The translations under genes and the position numbers were made by a program. From Congeria kusceri (Eukaryota; Mollusca; Bivalvia; Myida; Dreissenidae): a stretch of DNA of 64,000 nucleotides. The stretch spans positions 9,803,501 to 9,867,500 of the forward strand of contig CM051033.1 in assembly GCA_027627225.1 (NCBI GenBank). Direction: 5' to 3'. The notes beneath the pieces are model-generated. The model saw only the letters and a program-made list of their open reading frames with translations. It was not told where the DNA came from and made no database searches. This document shows positions 45,290-57,120 of this stretch, one piece after another. Position 1 is the stretch's first letter. Each line of letters opens with the position of its first letter.

Positions 45290-46737
45290 CAGGTGTTTTC
45301 TTTAAATGTTGGATCATCAGAACGGAAAGGTTGTTTAAACAACACAAACGATATCGTAACAAATGTAACAGACACAGCAATATAATTGATAATTTATGTA
45401 TATTATTTGCTAACGAATACTGTGGATTCATTTAATTTCGTTGACATGAAATATTTCGTGGATTCGTTAAATCAAGCATATTTGTTGGATCTTAAATTCG
45501 TGGATTTCGATTTTTTGCCAAAAACCAAAATAAATAAATACTGTATCTATGTGCTTTTTGTTTATTCTAACAACCCTTGCGCTCAGTTGACATCCGCTAA
45601 AATAACAACGTGTCAATTACCCGCATTAATATATATCCAATATCCAATTAATAGTGGTACCCATAGTGTCTTGTATAATTGTAATAAAACAGTGGGTCAT
45701 TAACGGCAGTTTGACCCGCATTGTCCGTATCGTCTCAATCTCGCGATAATGTGGTCCCTAGTGTAACCACACCATACCAATTAGCGGGATTAAACATAGG
45801 TGCAATATACCAGTATCGCAATAAATAGTCAAATTAATAGTGGTACCCATAGTGTCTTGTATAATTGTAAGAAAACAGTGGGTCATTAACGGCAGTTTGA
45901 CTCGAAGCCAGTTAAGCGCATGACAATTAACAAGTGACAAACTGCGAATATCAATACGTGCGTGACAATTGAGCAATCTGTACCTTTCAACTATTCTGTC
46001 AGTATTATCTGTTCTTTCAAGAAGGAAACATCATACAATTATTTATGTTTTTCAAACATAGTTTAAGTATAATTTAACATCATGTCAGTATTCACAGTAA
46101 ATAATTATCAAGGGAGGTAACACAATCACCCAAACATAGGTGAAACGTAGTGGCGCCCCTTTAGTCTGACGTCACAGTAGTGCAGATACTAATAATTTCG
46201 GATATAGGACTTCGGACATAAAGTGTCCGACGAATAATAATGGTTTTACAGTAAATTATACAACTCGCAACCAAGTTACTTTTAAAGAAATTAACAAAGC
46301 AAATCATAGTATCGAGTATCGCACAAATATGTGCTTTTAGATTTATAAAGCATCAGCTTACAACGAGTCTTTCTAGTTTCGACTGCAAATGTTAACTCTT
46401 AGAACTGCTTTCATCACGACTTAGAATCTGCCCATTATTTTTTTCTAAATCATATTACAAAAAGGCCAACATGTGTTTATGTTTAAAATAAAATTAAGTA
46501 AATGTTTCCAAGTATGACTAAAAGTTGTCGTCACCCAATCTCATGTATGTTCAACTCCCGTCAGTTGTTGTTATCACAATGTTCGTACACGTTCTTTGTG
46601 ATCTTCGCTCATATTTGCTCCTGTTGTAGTGGTGCAATGGGTAAAACAATTTTACGTTCAATTTGATTTTTCAGCAGGTATTTGTCTATCTTTGCTCCGT
46701 TCCTGCAAAATAATGACACTAAAGGTATAAAGGCCTT
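45290..46737. other. Intergenic DNA with a two-copy direct repeat
   Basis: A segment starting TAGTGGTACCCATAGTGTCT and ending near GGCAGTTTGACCCG occurs at 45653-45720 and again at 45838-45905 with few differences, 187 bp apart. No supported gene. Confidence 0.55.
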
Positions 46738-48310
46738 CTTCATGATAACAACAAATGTAAACACAATATTCTAAATACAATTAAATAGTATATTATAATG
46801 GGTAAATAACAGCATGCATTCTACTAAATAATTCTCTGTGAGAGCATGTTTACATGTAACCTGTTTACCTTTTCTAGTTAACATTTGATACATTTGATAC
46901 ATGGGACTTTGTGCAAACGAGTCTCAGCTGCTATCAGCTTCTTGGTTTCATTTCTGCAAAGAAAATATAATCATTCAGATGTACAAGCAGAAGCAGAAGA
47001 GTGTGAATAAATGAGGACTGTGTGTGAAAAAGTGAGGACTGTGTGTGAACAAGTGAGGACTGTGACAATGTAAACAAAACAGTTTCTACCAACTAAGTAT
47101 ACATTCGCATATAATATTTTTATTATAGTAAATAAGTTTACATGATTATACTAACTGTTCAGGGAAACACGAAAATACAGCTTCTGAAGAATAAGGAAAG
47201 TGTGAGTACAAGTGTGGACTGGGTGTAAACATATGAGCAATGTGCGTGTACAATAGGGACAGTGAATGTTCCAATGAATAACATATTTTACTCTTCCATT
47301 AATGATATCGTACACTATTTGAACCATATTACTGTTCTTGACAGCTCTTTTTTTTTTAAATAACATACAAAGTATACTGTGATGAAAAAGAATGATTTTA
47401 AACATTAAATATCAAATAAATTTAAGTCACACACTATCAAAATATTATACTACACCATGAATTATTATTCCTATTTTTATGATAACAACAAATATAAAAA
47501 TATTTTAAATACAATGAAATAAGTATATAATAATGAGTAAATTACAGCATGCATTCTACTAAATAATCCTCTGTGGGAGCATGTTTGTATGTAAACTGTT
47601 TACCTTTTCCAGTTACCATTTGATACATGTGACTTTGTTTTAACGAGTCTTAGCTGCCATCATTTTCTTGGTTTCATTTCTGTAAAGAAAATGCCACCAG
47701 TCAGATGTACAAGCAGAAGAGCGTGAACAAATGAGGACTGCGTGCCAACAAGTGAGGACTGCGTGTGAACAAGTGAGGACTGTGACAATGTAAACATAAC
47801 AGTTTTTGCCCAGTAAGTATACATTCGCATATTTTATTTGTATTATAGTAAATAAGTTTACATGACTATACTAATTATTCATGAAAACACGAAAATACAG
47901 CTTTTGAAAAATAAGGAAAGTGTGTGTACAAGTGAGGACTGGGTGCAAACGAATGAGCAATGTGCGCGTACAATTGAGACAGTGAATGTTCCAATGAATA
48001 ACATATTTTACTCTTCCATTAATGATATCGTACAATATTTGAACCATATTACTGTTCTTTACAAAAAATGTATTTTTTTTCAATAATATACAAAGTACAC
48101 TGTCATAAAACTATATGACTTAAAACATTAAATATCAAATACATTTAAGCCACACACTAACAAAATAGTATACTACACCATGAATGATTATTCCTATCTT
48201 TATGATAAAAAAAATAAATATTCTAAACACAATAAAATAAGTGTATTATAATAAAGTAAATTACAGCATGCATTCTAATAAATAATCCTCTGTGAGATCA
48301 TGTTTTTATG
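46738..48310. repeat. 0.72-0.735-kb tandem repeat, copies 1, 2 and start of 3
   Basis: The anchor AGCATGCATTCTA falls at 46811, 47546 and 48265 (735 and 719 bp apart). Each unit holds small GTGAGGACTG repeats, an AACATATTTTACTCTTC block and ACCATATTACTGTTCT. Copy 3 is cut at 48310 by the LTR retrotransposon and resumes at 57121. Open frames at 47151-48086 are repeat products. Confidence 0.9.
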
Positions 48311-48921
48311 TGTCTCCGGTCTAGCTATGCCCTTCGAGGCGGCTCGGGTTCGAATGAACAAACAAAGTCGTGGATCTAGTCTTTAATATGTATTGGTCAG
48401 ATCCTGTGAATGAATAACGATGCTTATAATAATAATAATAATAATAATAATAAGCATGCAAACAAGTATACAAATGACAATTACAATGCATAATCAAAAT
48501 GGCGGTATGATGAGCGGGGAATTCTAACATCATACAATGATAAAATACAAAATACAAATACACATTATAAAATAAAGCAATAGATCCGAGATATATATAA
48601 ACAATTATATAAACTTTTATTAATAATATTTACCTGTAGGTTTATTATTAAACCCTACAAAAATGGTTTCAAATGTGCCGATCAATGTGGCGATCTGTTT
48701 GTGTCCGTTGTCTGTGTGTGTCTGACGTAGTGCGGGAAAGTAGCGAAAGTAGTGCGGTGAATAAATATTAGTACTCGTGCACAACAAGGGGTTAACAACC
48801 ACTATTAGTTAACTAATATTTCAACTACTACATTGGTGTGCTAATTTGACTAATGGAAAAGGTGTTTTACTATATATATATCTATATAGTAAAAGGACAT
48901 CTTAACTTACACCCTATGACA
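48311..48921 (-). repeat. 3' LTR (611 bp)
   Basis: Starts TGTCTCCGG and ends CCCTATGACA on the plus strand. Differs from the other LTR at three positions that I can see (near 48328, 48519 and 48835) and by one TAA unit in a (TAA)n tract at about 48427-48452. Confidence 0.95.
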
Positions 48922-48933
48922 TATTCCCCCCTG
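48922..48933 (-). other. Polypurine tract
   Basis: Minus strand CAGGGGGGAATA directly abuts the 3' LTR, the expected place and composition for plus-strand DNA priming. Confidence 0.85.
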
Positions 48934-49277
48934 TTAAAAAATGACGTCCCGACATTTTACGACAAAAAAACAACATGACGTCGCAGGATTACAGCAATCG
49001 CGATATGCGGTGAATATTTAAGCACAGATTAAACACGACTAGTGTTTTAAATCTCTCTCACAATATAATAGTCAATAATGTCATATTTTAATGACATTTT
49101 GCAAACGCATATAATATACCGCGTACACTTAGTAGACGGAAGTCGGTAATAACTATATTATGTTTCAAACTTTTAAAATACTTAAATTCAATGCATAACA
49201 AAACTAATGACATTTGTAAATCGATTAGGTAGTAAAACAATCATTCCAACACTATGCTGAATATGCTAACACTTTGC

Positions 49278-52200
49278 TTACATTTGGAAATGGCCACTAG
49301 TTTGCCACTTCGGAGCGCGGCGGTTCCTGGTCGACCTACGTAATTCCGGATATAAGTCATCATCGGGTGGCGTATGTTCTCCTCGCCTCTGTGGGATGAC
49401 GTATTTAGTACCGGCTGGAGCGACATCTTCTAAAACATTCTCTGATGTTTTAACATCAGTTTGTCTTAGGGGCAAAATAAGATTGCGGTGTAGTCTTCGA
49501 ACCCGTCTTGCTTTTGGATCATTCCTTTTAACGTCATAGACGGGATCCTCCGGATTTGGTTGGTCCAAGACAAGGTAAGGGTCATTCTCCCATTTGTCCG
49601 CTATTTTCTGTTTGACTCGCATGGTAACATTGCGTACTAAGACAAGATCGCCGGGCTCAATCTTTGCGGCATGCGCCTTCCAATCGTATTGTCGTTTATT
49701 GACTTCTGCCGTTTTCGTTGCTAGTTCCTTAGCCTTTTGGTATGCATTCGCAAGACGCTCGCGGAGTTTGCGTGCATATTCGTTCGAACATCTGGCATTG
49801 GTGTCGTCGGTGTTGAGTCCGAGAAGAGCATCTATTGCTAGTCTTGGGTGACGGCCAAACATTAAATAGTACGGTGAATAGCCAGTACTATTATGAATGG
49901 TAGCGTTATATGCATGTACCATTGGCCCAACGTGATCCTTCCAGTTGCTCTTCTTGTCTTCATCAAGCGTTCCCAACATTTTAAGTAGGGTCTGATTAAA
50001 ACGTTCGACCATACCATTGCCCATAGCGTGGTACGGCGTAGTACGGGACTGTTTCACACTTCCTAAGCGACATAGTTCTGTCATAAGATTCGACATAAAA
50101 TTTGCCCCCTTATCGCTGTGGATTCTTTCCGGAAAACCGTAGTTCACGATGAATTTCTCGAACAGAACTCGAGCAGTGGTTTTGGCTGTTTGGTTTGTTG
50201 TTGGATATGCCTGGGCGTATCTTGTGAAATGATCTGTGACCACAAGAATATGTTCGAACCCGCCTTTTGATCGTTCAAGACTTAAATAGTCAATGCAGAT
50301 CATTTCCATTGGCGCAGACGTGGGTATGGGGACCAGAGAGGCTGAATCAGGTGTTGCCTTTCTTCTTATACACCTAGGGCAACTAGCCACCTTGTCGCGA
50401 ACAAATGTATCTATTCCTGGCCAGTAAAACCTCTGCTTGAATCGTGACGTGGTTCTATCTCTGCCCTGGTGTCCAAGGTCATCGTGTAATGCCTGAAATA
50501 CCTCATCTCTTAGTGCAGACGGCAAAACCAGTTGATGATACTGCTCACCGAAAAGAGTGCCATTACGGTATAACACGCCATTTCTAAGTTCTAGCTTATC
50601 CCAGTCTCGTCGATACTTATCTACTGCATTGGTGCCCAAAGCCCGCGTAGCTGACGGCCTGGTGCCTTTGTGTACATGATCAGCAAGAACGGAAATGACG
50701 GGATCTTTCGACTGTGCCTGTCTCCAGTCCTTAGAACTCAAGGCGTAGGACAGCAAAACTTCATCTGGTACATGCGTACTTGCCTGAGCTTCAACTTCTG
50801 ATATACTGTCAGGAATAACGGTGCTAACAATGACTGGCAACTTTTCCACTGTCGCTGCCACTGATGTTGACAAAGCTTGGACGGTTGGTGGGTCGATGGT
50901 CATGCGACTTAACCCGTCAGCATCCGCATTATTCTTTCCTGGGCGATAGCGCGCTGTGAAGTTATAATTCGCTAACGCTGCCATCCATCGTTGACCTGTG
51001 GCGTCTAATTTCGCAGTGGTGGTAACATATGTAAGTGGGTTGTTGTCTGTGATCACCTCGAAAGTTGCACCGTATAAGTAATCGTGGAAAATCTCGGTTA
51101 TGGCCCACTTTAACGCCAGAAATTCGAGTTTGTGCGCTGGGTAGTGTTTTTCGGCCGGTTTGAGAGATCTACTGGCGTATGCGATGACTCTGGCTTTGCC
51201 ATCTTGGTGCTGGTAAAGCACGGCACCGAAACCAGAACCTGACGCGTCCGTGTGCAAGGTAAATGGTAGGTCGTAGTTGGCGTAGGCCAATATCGGTGGG
51301 TTGACCAACTGTTTTCCCAAGGCTTCATATGCTTCCGGTGTTCAGCTTCCCATTTAAATGGCAATTTCTTTAGACCCTTGTCATTTCGTTTATTTTTAGT
51401 GGGCTGGCCAATAAGTAAATTGTTCAAAGGTCGAGCAATCTTCGCAAACCCTTTATTAAATCGTCGGTAGTACCCAGCGAAGCCCAAAAACTTCCTTACT
51501 TCTTTGACACTAGAAGGAACTGGCCAGTTGGCGATTGCTTCGATCTTCTTTGGGTCAGCTTGGATACCATTTGCAGAGACCACGTGACCAAGGAAGGTTG
51601 TCTGGGTTTTGGAAAATTGGCATTTCGAAGGTTTTATTTTCAAATTATAGGAGGCCAATCGTGAGAAACACTGGTCTAGTCGACTTATATGGGAACTTAT
51701 GTCAGATGAAAAAATAATGATGTCATCGAGATATATTAAGCAGTCTCGAAGGTTCAAATCACCCATACATCGCTCCATTAGTCGTTGAAAGGTTGCGGGT
51801 GCATTGCAAAGACCAAAAGGAAGTCTGTTACACTCGTAGAAGCCCAATCCACCACACTAAAATGCTGTTTTCTCCTTGTCAGATTCTTCTAGTTCGACCT
51901 GCCAGTAGCCGGACTTTAAATCTAACTTTGAGAAGTATTTGGCTCCAGACAAGAGATGTAATGTTTCCTCGACCCTTGGTAAGGCATAGCTGTCTTTCTT
52001 TGTTCGTTCATTTAGACGCCGAAAGTCAATACAGAAACGAATGCTGCCGTCTTTCTTTCTTACTATAACACAATTGGATGACCAGGGGGAAGTTGATTCA
52101 CGTATGGACCTATTTCTAACATATCTTTCAGGTGTTCTCGTACGTCGTTAAACAGTGCTGGTGGTATTCTTCTATACGGTTCCTTGAATGGCTCTTCATT

Positions 52201-53222
52201 AACGAGATTGATTTTATGTTTCACTGCCTGTGTATGGCCCAAATCCAAATCAGACTTTGGAAATATCGAATGCCACTTTTCAAACAAATTGTATACTTGT
52301 GTCTTTTGATCTGTTGTTAATTCTGATTCATCTAGATCTATGCCGTATTTCTCTTTCAGGTTTTCAGGATTACATTTGCTTTCTGTTTCAGAAGTTCCAA
52401 CATTGTTGATAGTCGCACTCACAGGTTGAAATATCGGTGCCTCACGCAGAACTTCAACTTCATTTAACTGACATAGTATCTGTTTTGCTTTGATTTTGAT
52501 GGGTCTGGCGGTAACGTTGCAAACTCTTACAGGTATTCTTGCAGTCTTCCCAGGGTTATCGATACTGACAACTCTAGGACAAACGATGGCGCTATGGCAC
52601 GGTATATCTTCAACTGCTTCGGTAACAGCTTCTTTTGCGAGTCCTTGTTTCCTAAAGAAACCGGTTACAGTTCTGCTCTCACCAGGATGTAAGGTGATTG
52701 GTTTAGTTGCTGTAACAAGTCCAATTTCTGCATTTACCGACATGAAACCAGCTTTCCATACCTCATTTACATTTACGGTCGCATTGTCAGCCATGGGTTT
52801 TATTTCTCGTAGAACATTCTTTCCGAGTAAAACATGAGCGGTGCCGTGATATTCTTTAACGGGAACTACTAGCAATACAGTTTCTATTGGCTTCTGAGTA
52901 AACTCAGTCTCGATGTTTGCAAATATGTATCCACAGTATGGAATGGAACTGCCATTTGCACATTTCAGTTCTACACCGAATTCATCCATGGAGTGTAATT
53001 TTGGCTTTGGAGACATGGTGTTGTGAAATATTTCAGTGATGGTGCTCACTTGTGACCCGCTATCAATGAGTGCAGTAGTATCTTGTCCATCTATTTTTAT
53101 CTGGTCTAAATTCGCATCACCTATCATTCGCTGTAGAATATCTTCTTTATTGAATGTTTTGGAGTTTATGGTATCTTCGCTGGTTCTGCTCTCATCCAAC
53201 TCCTCGATCAGAGCATTTTCTA
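49278..53222 (-). pseudogene. pol: Ty3/gypsy pol: protease, RT, RNase H, integrase; three lesions
   Basis: Read from the gag stop in the -1 frame. Protease: ALIDSGSQVSTIT (DSG at about 53060). RT: INLVNEEPFKEPYRRIP, RKKDGSIRFCIDFRRLN, LPFGLCNAPATFQRLM, then YLDD at about 51728. RNase H: TLHTDASGSGFGAVLYQ, VITDNNPLTYV and DADGLSRM. Integrase: zinc-binding HDDLGHQG...CPRCIRRK, catalytic core ICIDYL, HSDKGANF and MVERFNQ (D, D, E), and a C-terminal GPY-like segment (KIEPGDLVLVRN...WENDPYLV). Lesions: a 1-bp loss near 52110, TAG at 51857-51859 just before GFYECN, and a 1-bp loss near 51336. Such lesions in a copy with near-identical LTRs may be real mutations or assembly errors. Confidence 0.93.
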
Positions 53223-53232
53223 GTTTAAATTT
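53188..53232 (-). promoter_or_regulatory. -1 ribosomal frameshift signal at the gag stop
   Basis: The gag frame ends A AAT TTA AAC TAG. This contains two overlapping canonical -1 slippery heptamers, AAATTTA (53232-53226) and TTTAAAC (53229-53223), both in the correct zero-frame register. The stop follows at once. Eight bases later comes a stem of GCTCTGATC (53214-53206) and GATGAGAGC (53196-53188) with a 9-base loop and one G-G mismatch. The -1 frame is open from here through protease. Heptamer, spacing and stem fit the retroviral pattern. Confidence 0.88.
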
Positions 53233-55094
53233 TGAGCTTGGTTCTTATTAGTATTTCTGTCATCAACTGCTCCATTGTGCTGTTGGTTACCTCTATAGTC
53301 GCGGAAAAATCTACCATTTCTTGTGCGGTATCCTCCTCGACCTCTGAAGTTAGTGTTGCCTCTATAGCCTCTGTATGATTGGCCTCTGTTATTCCATGTA
53401 CTTGTGTTAACTGATTCATTTGGTTTCTGTCGTTCCTGTGTAAGGGTGTTTATTTTCTTTTCCATCTCCTTCATTTGCTCTTTCAGGTCATTCAAAATCT
53501 TCAAATGGCTGTCCATCTGTTGAACATTTACTTGTTTCGGGTGTTCTGGTTCTTTCGCAAATTTAAGTTCTTGTTCCTCTTTCCGAACCTTTCGTCTCAG
53601 TTCTTCAAACGTACAACCGGATTCATAGAACATTCGAGTTGCGTTTTTCAATTCTGTGTTTTTCAGATGTTTCCAAAATCTCGTCTTCAACACCTTTTCT
53701 TTTCTGTATTCTTGTATCTCTCCTCTGTCTATGGCCTTTTGTATTAACTCTTCCAGCCGTATGCCCCAAGCCGACATATCCTCATCTTTCTCCTGCTTCG
53801 CGTTATAATAATCTTCCATTAAACTTTCACCACTCTTAATGTCTCCAAAGTTACTTTCCAGAGTTTTCAATATCTCTTCAGTTGTTGCTGTGGGTTTAAG
53901 TGTGGTTAGTACTTTCCTGAGTTTTCCACCGATGGCATTCCGTATGGCCTGTCTCAAAATCTCTTTGTGATAAATGTTGGAAATAAGCATACTTTCTACT
54001 TCAATTTTCCATTCTTGAAATTGTGCAGGGTCTGAAAATTTTGGGACGTTTGGCTTGATCATGAACGGCATGTGTTCTTTCGTGTCGGTACCTTTCTTTC
54101 TGTGTGTATTTGACGTCTGTTTACGAGTACTAGGTTCTATCAGCTCGTCGTCCAATGACCATAAGATGCTCTGTTTTTCCAATAGACTCTGTTCTAAGTC
54201 GTGTTTCTGTTGTTTCAGAGCTCGTAACCTTTCTGTATGTTGCCTATCTCTTTCTTCTCTCAGCCTGTCTCTTTCTTTTATCTCTTTTAACTGTCCTTTC
54301 ATTTCAATTGTTTTGGAAATTTCCATTTCCCTCAGCTTCATCAACTCTATCTGTTTCTGGAGGTGCTCTATCTCGTCGTGCTCAATATCATCCTGTATAT
54401 CTCTTTTGATTAACTGATGATCATATTTGTTGTCTGTCCCCCTCTCTCTTTTAATTCTGTCCTCAGAATAAACGTATTGTGTTACATCTTGTTGCATCGC
54501 CTTATCTTCCAACCAGTGTAGTTCTTTATCTACAGTGTCTTTGGATGCAGATGAGCCATCACTCAAAATATCAAAACTTGTTCTTATTTGGTCCACTTGG
54601 CCATATTCATCCACTGTAAGAAGAGACTGTCTTCTATCTGTGTTCATCTTGTATCTGACGTCATCTGATCGGTATTCGGCTGTTTTTAAGCAATCCATGT
54701 GATAATCATATCCACATGCTCCTTGTAATGCATCATCATCATCATCGAATTCTATGTCGATGACTGTTTCTCTCATTCTCTCAACTTCTAATTCCAATTC
54801 CTTCCGTCTCTCCTCTAACTGTCTTAATTCATTATCTTCACGTTGCCGTCTGGTGATCTGTTCTTCCTTATTTCTCTTTAATTCATCCTTTTTCTGTTTT
54901 GTCTTCCTTCGAGCTTCTATAAGTTCCGCTCGTTGTCTTTGTAATTCATTCAACTGGGTCATTTCGATATCTCTATCCCTCTGCTTGATTCGTTCAACCC
55001 TTTCTATTTCACTTGTTAATTCACAATCATTTCGTATCATTTCTCGTCTGCGAAGTCTCTTTTCCCTTTCTGTCATATCACCTGCACCTTCCAT
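53220..55094 (-). CDS. gag: Ty3/gypsy Gag with long coiled-coil N-terminus
   Basis: 624 residues from ATG (MEGAGDMTERE). Gag forms the cytoplasmic particle that packages element RNA. Residues 1-125 are strongly charged coiled coil (RERR, LEERRKELELEVERM). A middle acidic region follows, then a second coiled coil (about 235-320). A retro-gag core at about 345-480 reads PFMIKPNVPKFSDPAQFQEW, KVLTTLKPTATTEEI and GESLMEDYYNAKQEKDEDMS. The C-terminus has RG-rich motifs (YRGYRGNTNFRGRGGYRTRN) and no CCHC zinc knuckle, so RNA binding may rest on RGG motifs. Gags of this clade are usually shorter. The frame is fully open, unlike pol. Confidence 0.9.
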   Translation of the reverse strand: MEGAGDMTEREKRLRRREMIRNDCELTSEIERVERIKQRDRDIEMTQLNELQRQRAELIEARRKTKQKKDELKRNKEEQITRRQREDNELRQLEERRKELELEVERMRETVIDIEFDDDDDALQGACGYDYHMDCLKTAEYRSDDVRYKMNTDRRQSLLTVDEYGQVDQIRTSFDILSDGSSASKDTVDKELHWLEDKAMQQDVTQYVYSEDRIKRERGTDNKYDHQLIKRDIQDDIEHDEIEHLQKQIELMKLREMEISKTIEMKGQLKEIKERDRLREERDRQHTERLRALKQQKHDLEQSLLEKQSILWSLDDELIEPSTRKQTSNTHRKKGTDTKEHMPFMIKPNVPKFSDPAQFQEWKIEVESMLISNIYHKEILRQAIRNAIGGKLRKVLTTLKPTATTEEILKTLESNFGDIKSGESLMEDYYNAKQEKDEDMSAWGIRLEELIQKAIDRGEIQEYRKEKVLKTRFWKHLKNTELKNATRMFYESGCTFEELRRKVRKEEQELKFAKEPEHPKQVNVQQMDSHLKILNDLKEQMKEMEKKINTLTQERQKPNESVNTSTWNNRGQSYRGYRGNTNFRGRGGYRTRNGRFFRDYRGNQQHNGAVDDRNTNKNQAQNLN

Positions 55095-56490
55095 GTTGCA
55101 AAATGTCTATTTCAAACAATCAGACGAATATAATGTTTATTCAACGAATTTGCTTATACGAATTCACGTTATAATAAACACTTTGTAATGTCCATTGTCA
55201 TTTCAAAATACATTGTTCATAAAACGCTATTTTCCTCAGAAGCGTCTATTCCACAATACACGTTTATGGTAACTTTTCATTCACAAATTCATGTATCAGC
55301 ATATACAACTGTTCATGTTATCAACATAGCATGCAGATATATTCAATAAATCACTATATTGAATTGAAATATAAACAACCTAAAATGCTGAACTAAGTAT
55401 ATATTCAATAAACACTAAATATATGAACATCAGTCACATTAATTCACCAATCTCTAAGAGTATGTCTAATCCAATAATTATTCAAATAATTTAGTAATTA
55501 AGTTCAAATTAAAATTTGCTAAAAGTATTTATCAATAACCAGTGAATCAATTACTACTAGTCAACGCGCACGGTCTCCGTTTCCGATAAACGCCTTTTAA
55601 CCCAGATCGGTAACTCGATAACTATCCAATCGCAATATATGTAAATTTTACAGATTAAACCTGTAAACTTTTACAATATTCCGAATTAAATCAAGGTACG
55701 ACCGCTAACTAATCGAATCGCACAACCTGTAAGGATTTTCTGTAACCATTTCTTTATTTCACAATGAAATTGGTTTATAACGAATTTCATTGAAAAATAA
55801 CGCTCCCATCAACGGTCTCATTCACTAAATACCCGTGAATTTATCAAATGCTCGTGTATAGCTTTTCGGGGTTACCAATAGGCAATAAATGGATAATTGC
55901 GGGTTTGGAGGGATTACACAGGGTATCACTTACTACTGGGAATGCAAATCACTCTGTATTTGGGTTTTACCTAACTATATATAGTAACGTGTTTACCTAA
56001 CTACACACAACTACATAGCAATACTGCGTAACGTTTTATTGTTCAACGGATTAGTGGTCGATGAATGCCCGTGATTTTACTCAAATGCAGCGACGTAGGT
56101 CAGGTTTCATGCAACCTAAATGTTAGTGCAGTGGGTTTCCCTATTTATAGTTTTGGAAAAAAAAAGTTTTGGAAAAAAAAAACTTTAAATGTCAGACATA
56201 AAAATAACCTGATTGACTATAAAATACAACAAAAATATAAAGCTCACCACACCACCGTCAAATGAATCGATGATCACGAATCAACACAATGTTCACACAC
56301 TGTCACAATATTTAATGTCACAACTCCAGCGACGAATCCCTGGTCCAGTGTGGTTGTAACGTTCTAGAAGATAGGGCCCTTAAAACGTTTTGTACCCGCG
56401 GGTTCCTGAAGATCGATGATTGGTACCGTCCTGAAGATCTGGTATACCAAACGTGCACGCTATCCCATTCGACCAAACATCAGAAGACTG
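55095..56490 (-). other. Untranslated leader of the LTR element
   Basis: About 1.4 kb between primer site and gag ATG without a long open frame. It probably includes packaging signals. A duplicated TTTTGGAAAAAAAAA block lies at 56150-56183. Confidence 0.7.
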
Positions 56491-56505
56491 CCACGTTGGG
56501 CGCCA
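56491..56505 (-). other. Primer binding site for tRNA-Lys(CUU)
   Basis: Minus strand TGGCGCCCAACGTGG lies one base inside the 5' LTR. It is complementary to the 3' end of animal tRNA-Lys(CUU), including CCA, over 15 bases. The standard start of reverse transcription. Confidence 0.88.
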
Positions 56506-56506
56506 T

Positions 56507-56620
56507 TGTCTCCGGTCTAGCTACGCCCTTCGAGGCGGCTCGGGTTCGAATGAACAAACAAAGTCGTGGATCTAGTCTTTAATATGTATTGGTCAGATCC
56601 TGTGAATGAATAACGATGCT

Positions 56621-56652
<32 letters not shown>

Positions 56653-57120
56653 GCATGCAAACAAGTATACAAATGACAATTACAATGCATAATCAAAATG
56701 GCGGTATGATGAGCGGGAAATTCTAACATCATACAATGATAAAATACAAAATACAAATACACATTATAAAATAAAGCAATAGATCCGAGATATATATAAA
56801 CAATTATATAAACTTTTATTAATAATATTTACCTGTAGGTTTATTATTAAACCCTACAAAAATGGTTTCAAATGTGCCGATCAATGTGGCGATCTGTTTG
56901 TGTCCGTTGTCTGTGTGTGTCTGACGTAGTGCGGGAAAGTAGCGAAAGTAGTGCGGTGAATAAATATTAGTACTCGTGCACAACAAGGGGTTAACAACCA
57001 CTATTAGTTAACTAATATTTCAACTACTACATTGGAGTGCTAATTTGACTAATGGAAAAGGTGTTTTACTATATATATATCTATATAGTAAAAGGACATC
57101 TTAACTTACACCCTATGACA
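56507..57120 (-). repeat. 5' LTR (614 bp)
   Basis: TGTCTCCGG...CCCTATGACA on plus, near-identical to 48311-48921, with (TAA)n one unit longer. Contains the promoter and polyadenylation signals of the element, which I do not place. Confidence 0.95.

Larger units (their letters stand above)
48311..57120 (-). mobile_element. Complete Ty3/gypsy LTR retrotransposon, recent insertion
   Basis: 8.8 kb, read on the minus strand: 5' LTR (57120-56507), primer site, untranslated leader of about 1.4 kb, gag, -1 frameshift signal, pol (protease, RT, RNase H, integrase), polypurine tract, 3' LTR (48921-48311). Protease-RT-RNaseH-integrase order places it in Ty3/gypsy. It is flanked by a 4-bp target duplication TATG (48307-48310 and 57121-57124). 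No env-like ORF and no chromodomain. The empty site is visible by comparison with neighbouring copies of the host tandem repeat. Confidence 0.95.

Noticed and set aside
48321..48802. Small ORFs (poly-Tyr protein and an 80-residue ORF) inside the LTRs
   Set aside because: Identical in both LTRs and explained by the (TAA)n tract. They are on the coding strand but lie in the LTR with no family match.
49278..49300. An env gene downstream of integrase
   Set aside because: Integrase ends only about 350 bp before the LTR, and no signal peptide or membrane segment is present there.
54055..55188. Plus-strand Ser/Leu/Cys-rich ORFs over gag
   Set aside because: Antisense shadows of the coiled-coil gag gene. 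Composition is that expected from complementing Glu/Lys/Arg codons.
48311..57120. Identity with the Steamer element of soft-shell clams
   Set aside because: I cannot compare sequences here. The long coiled-coil Gag and the -1 signal are features I do not associate with Steamer, so no such label is given.
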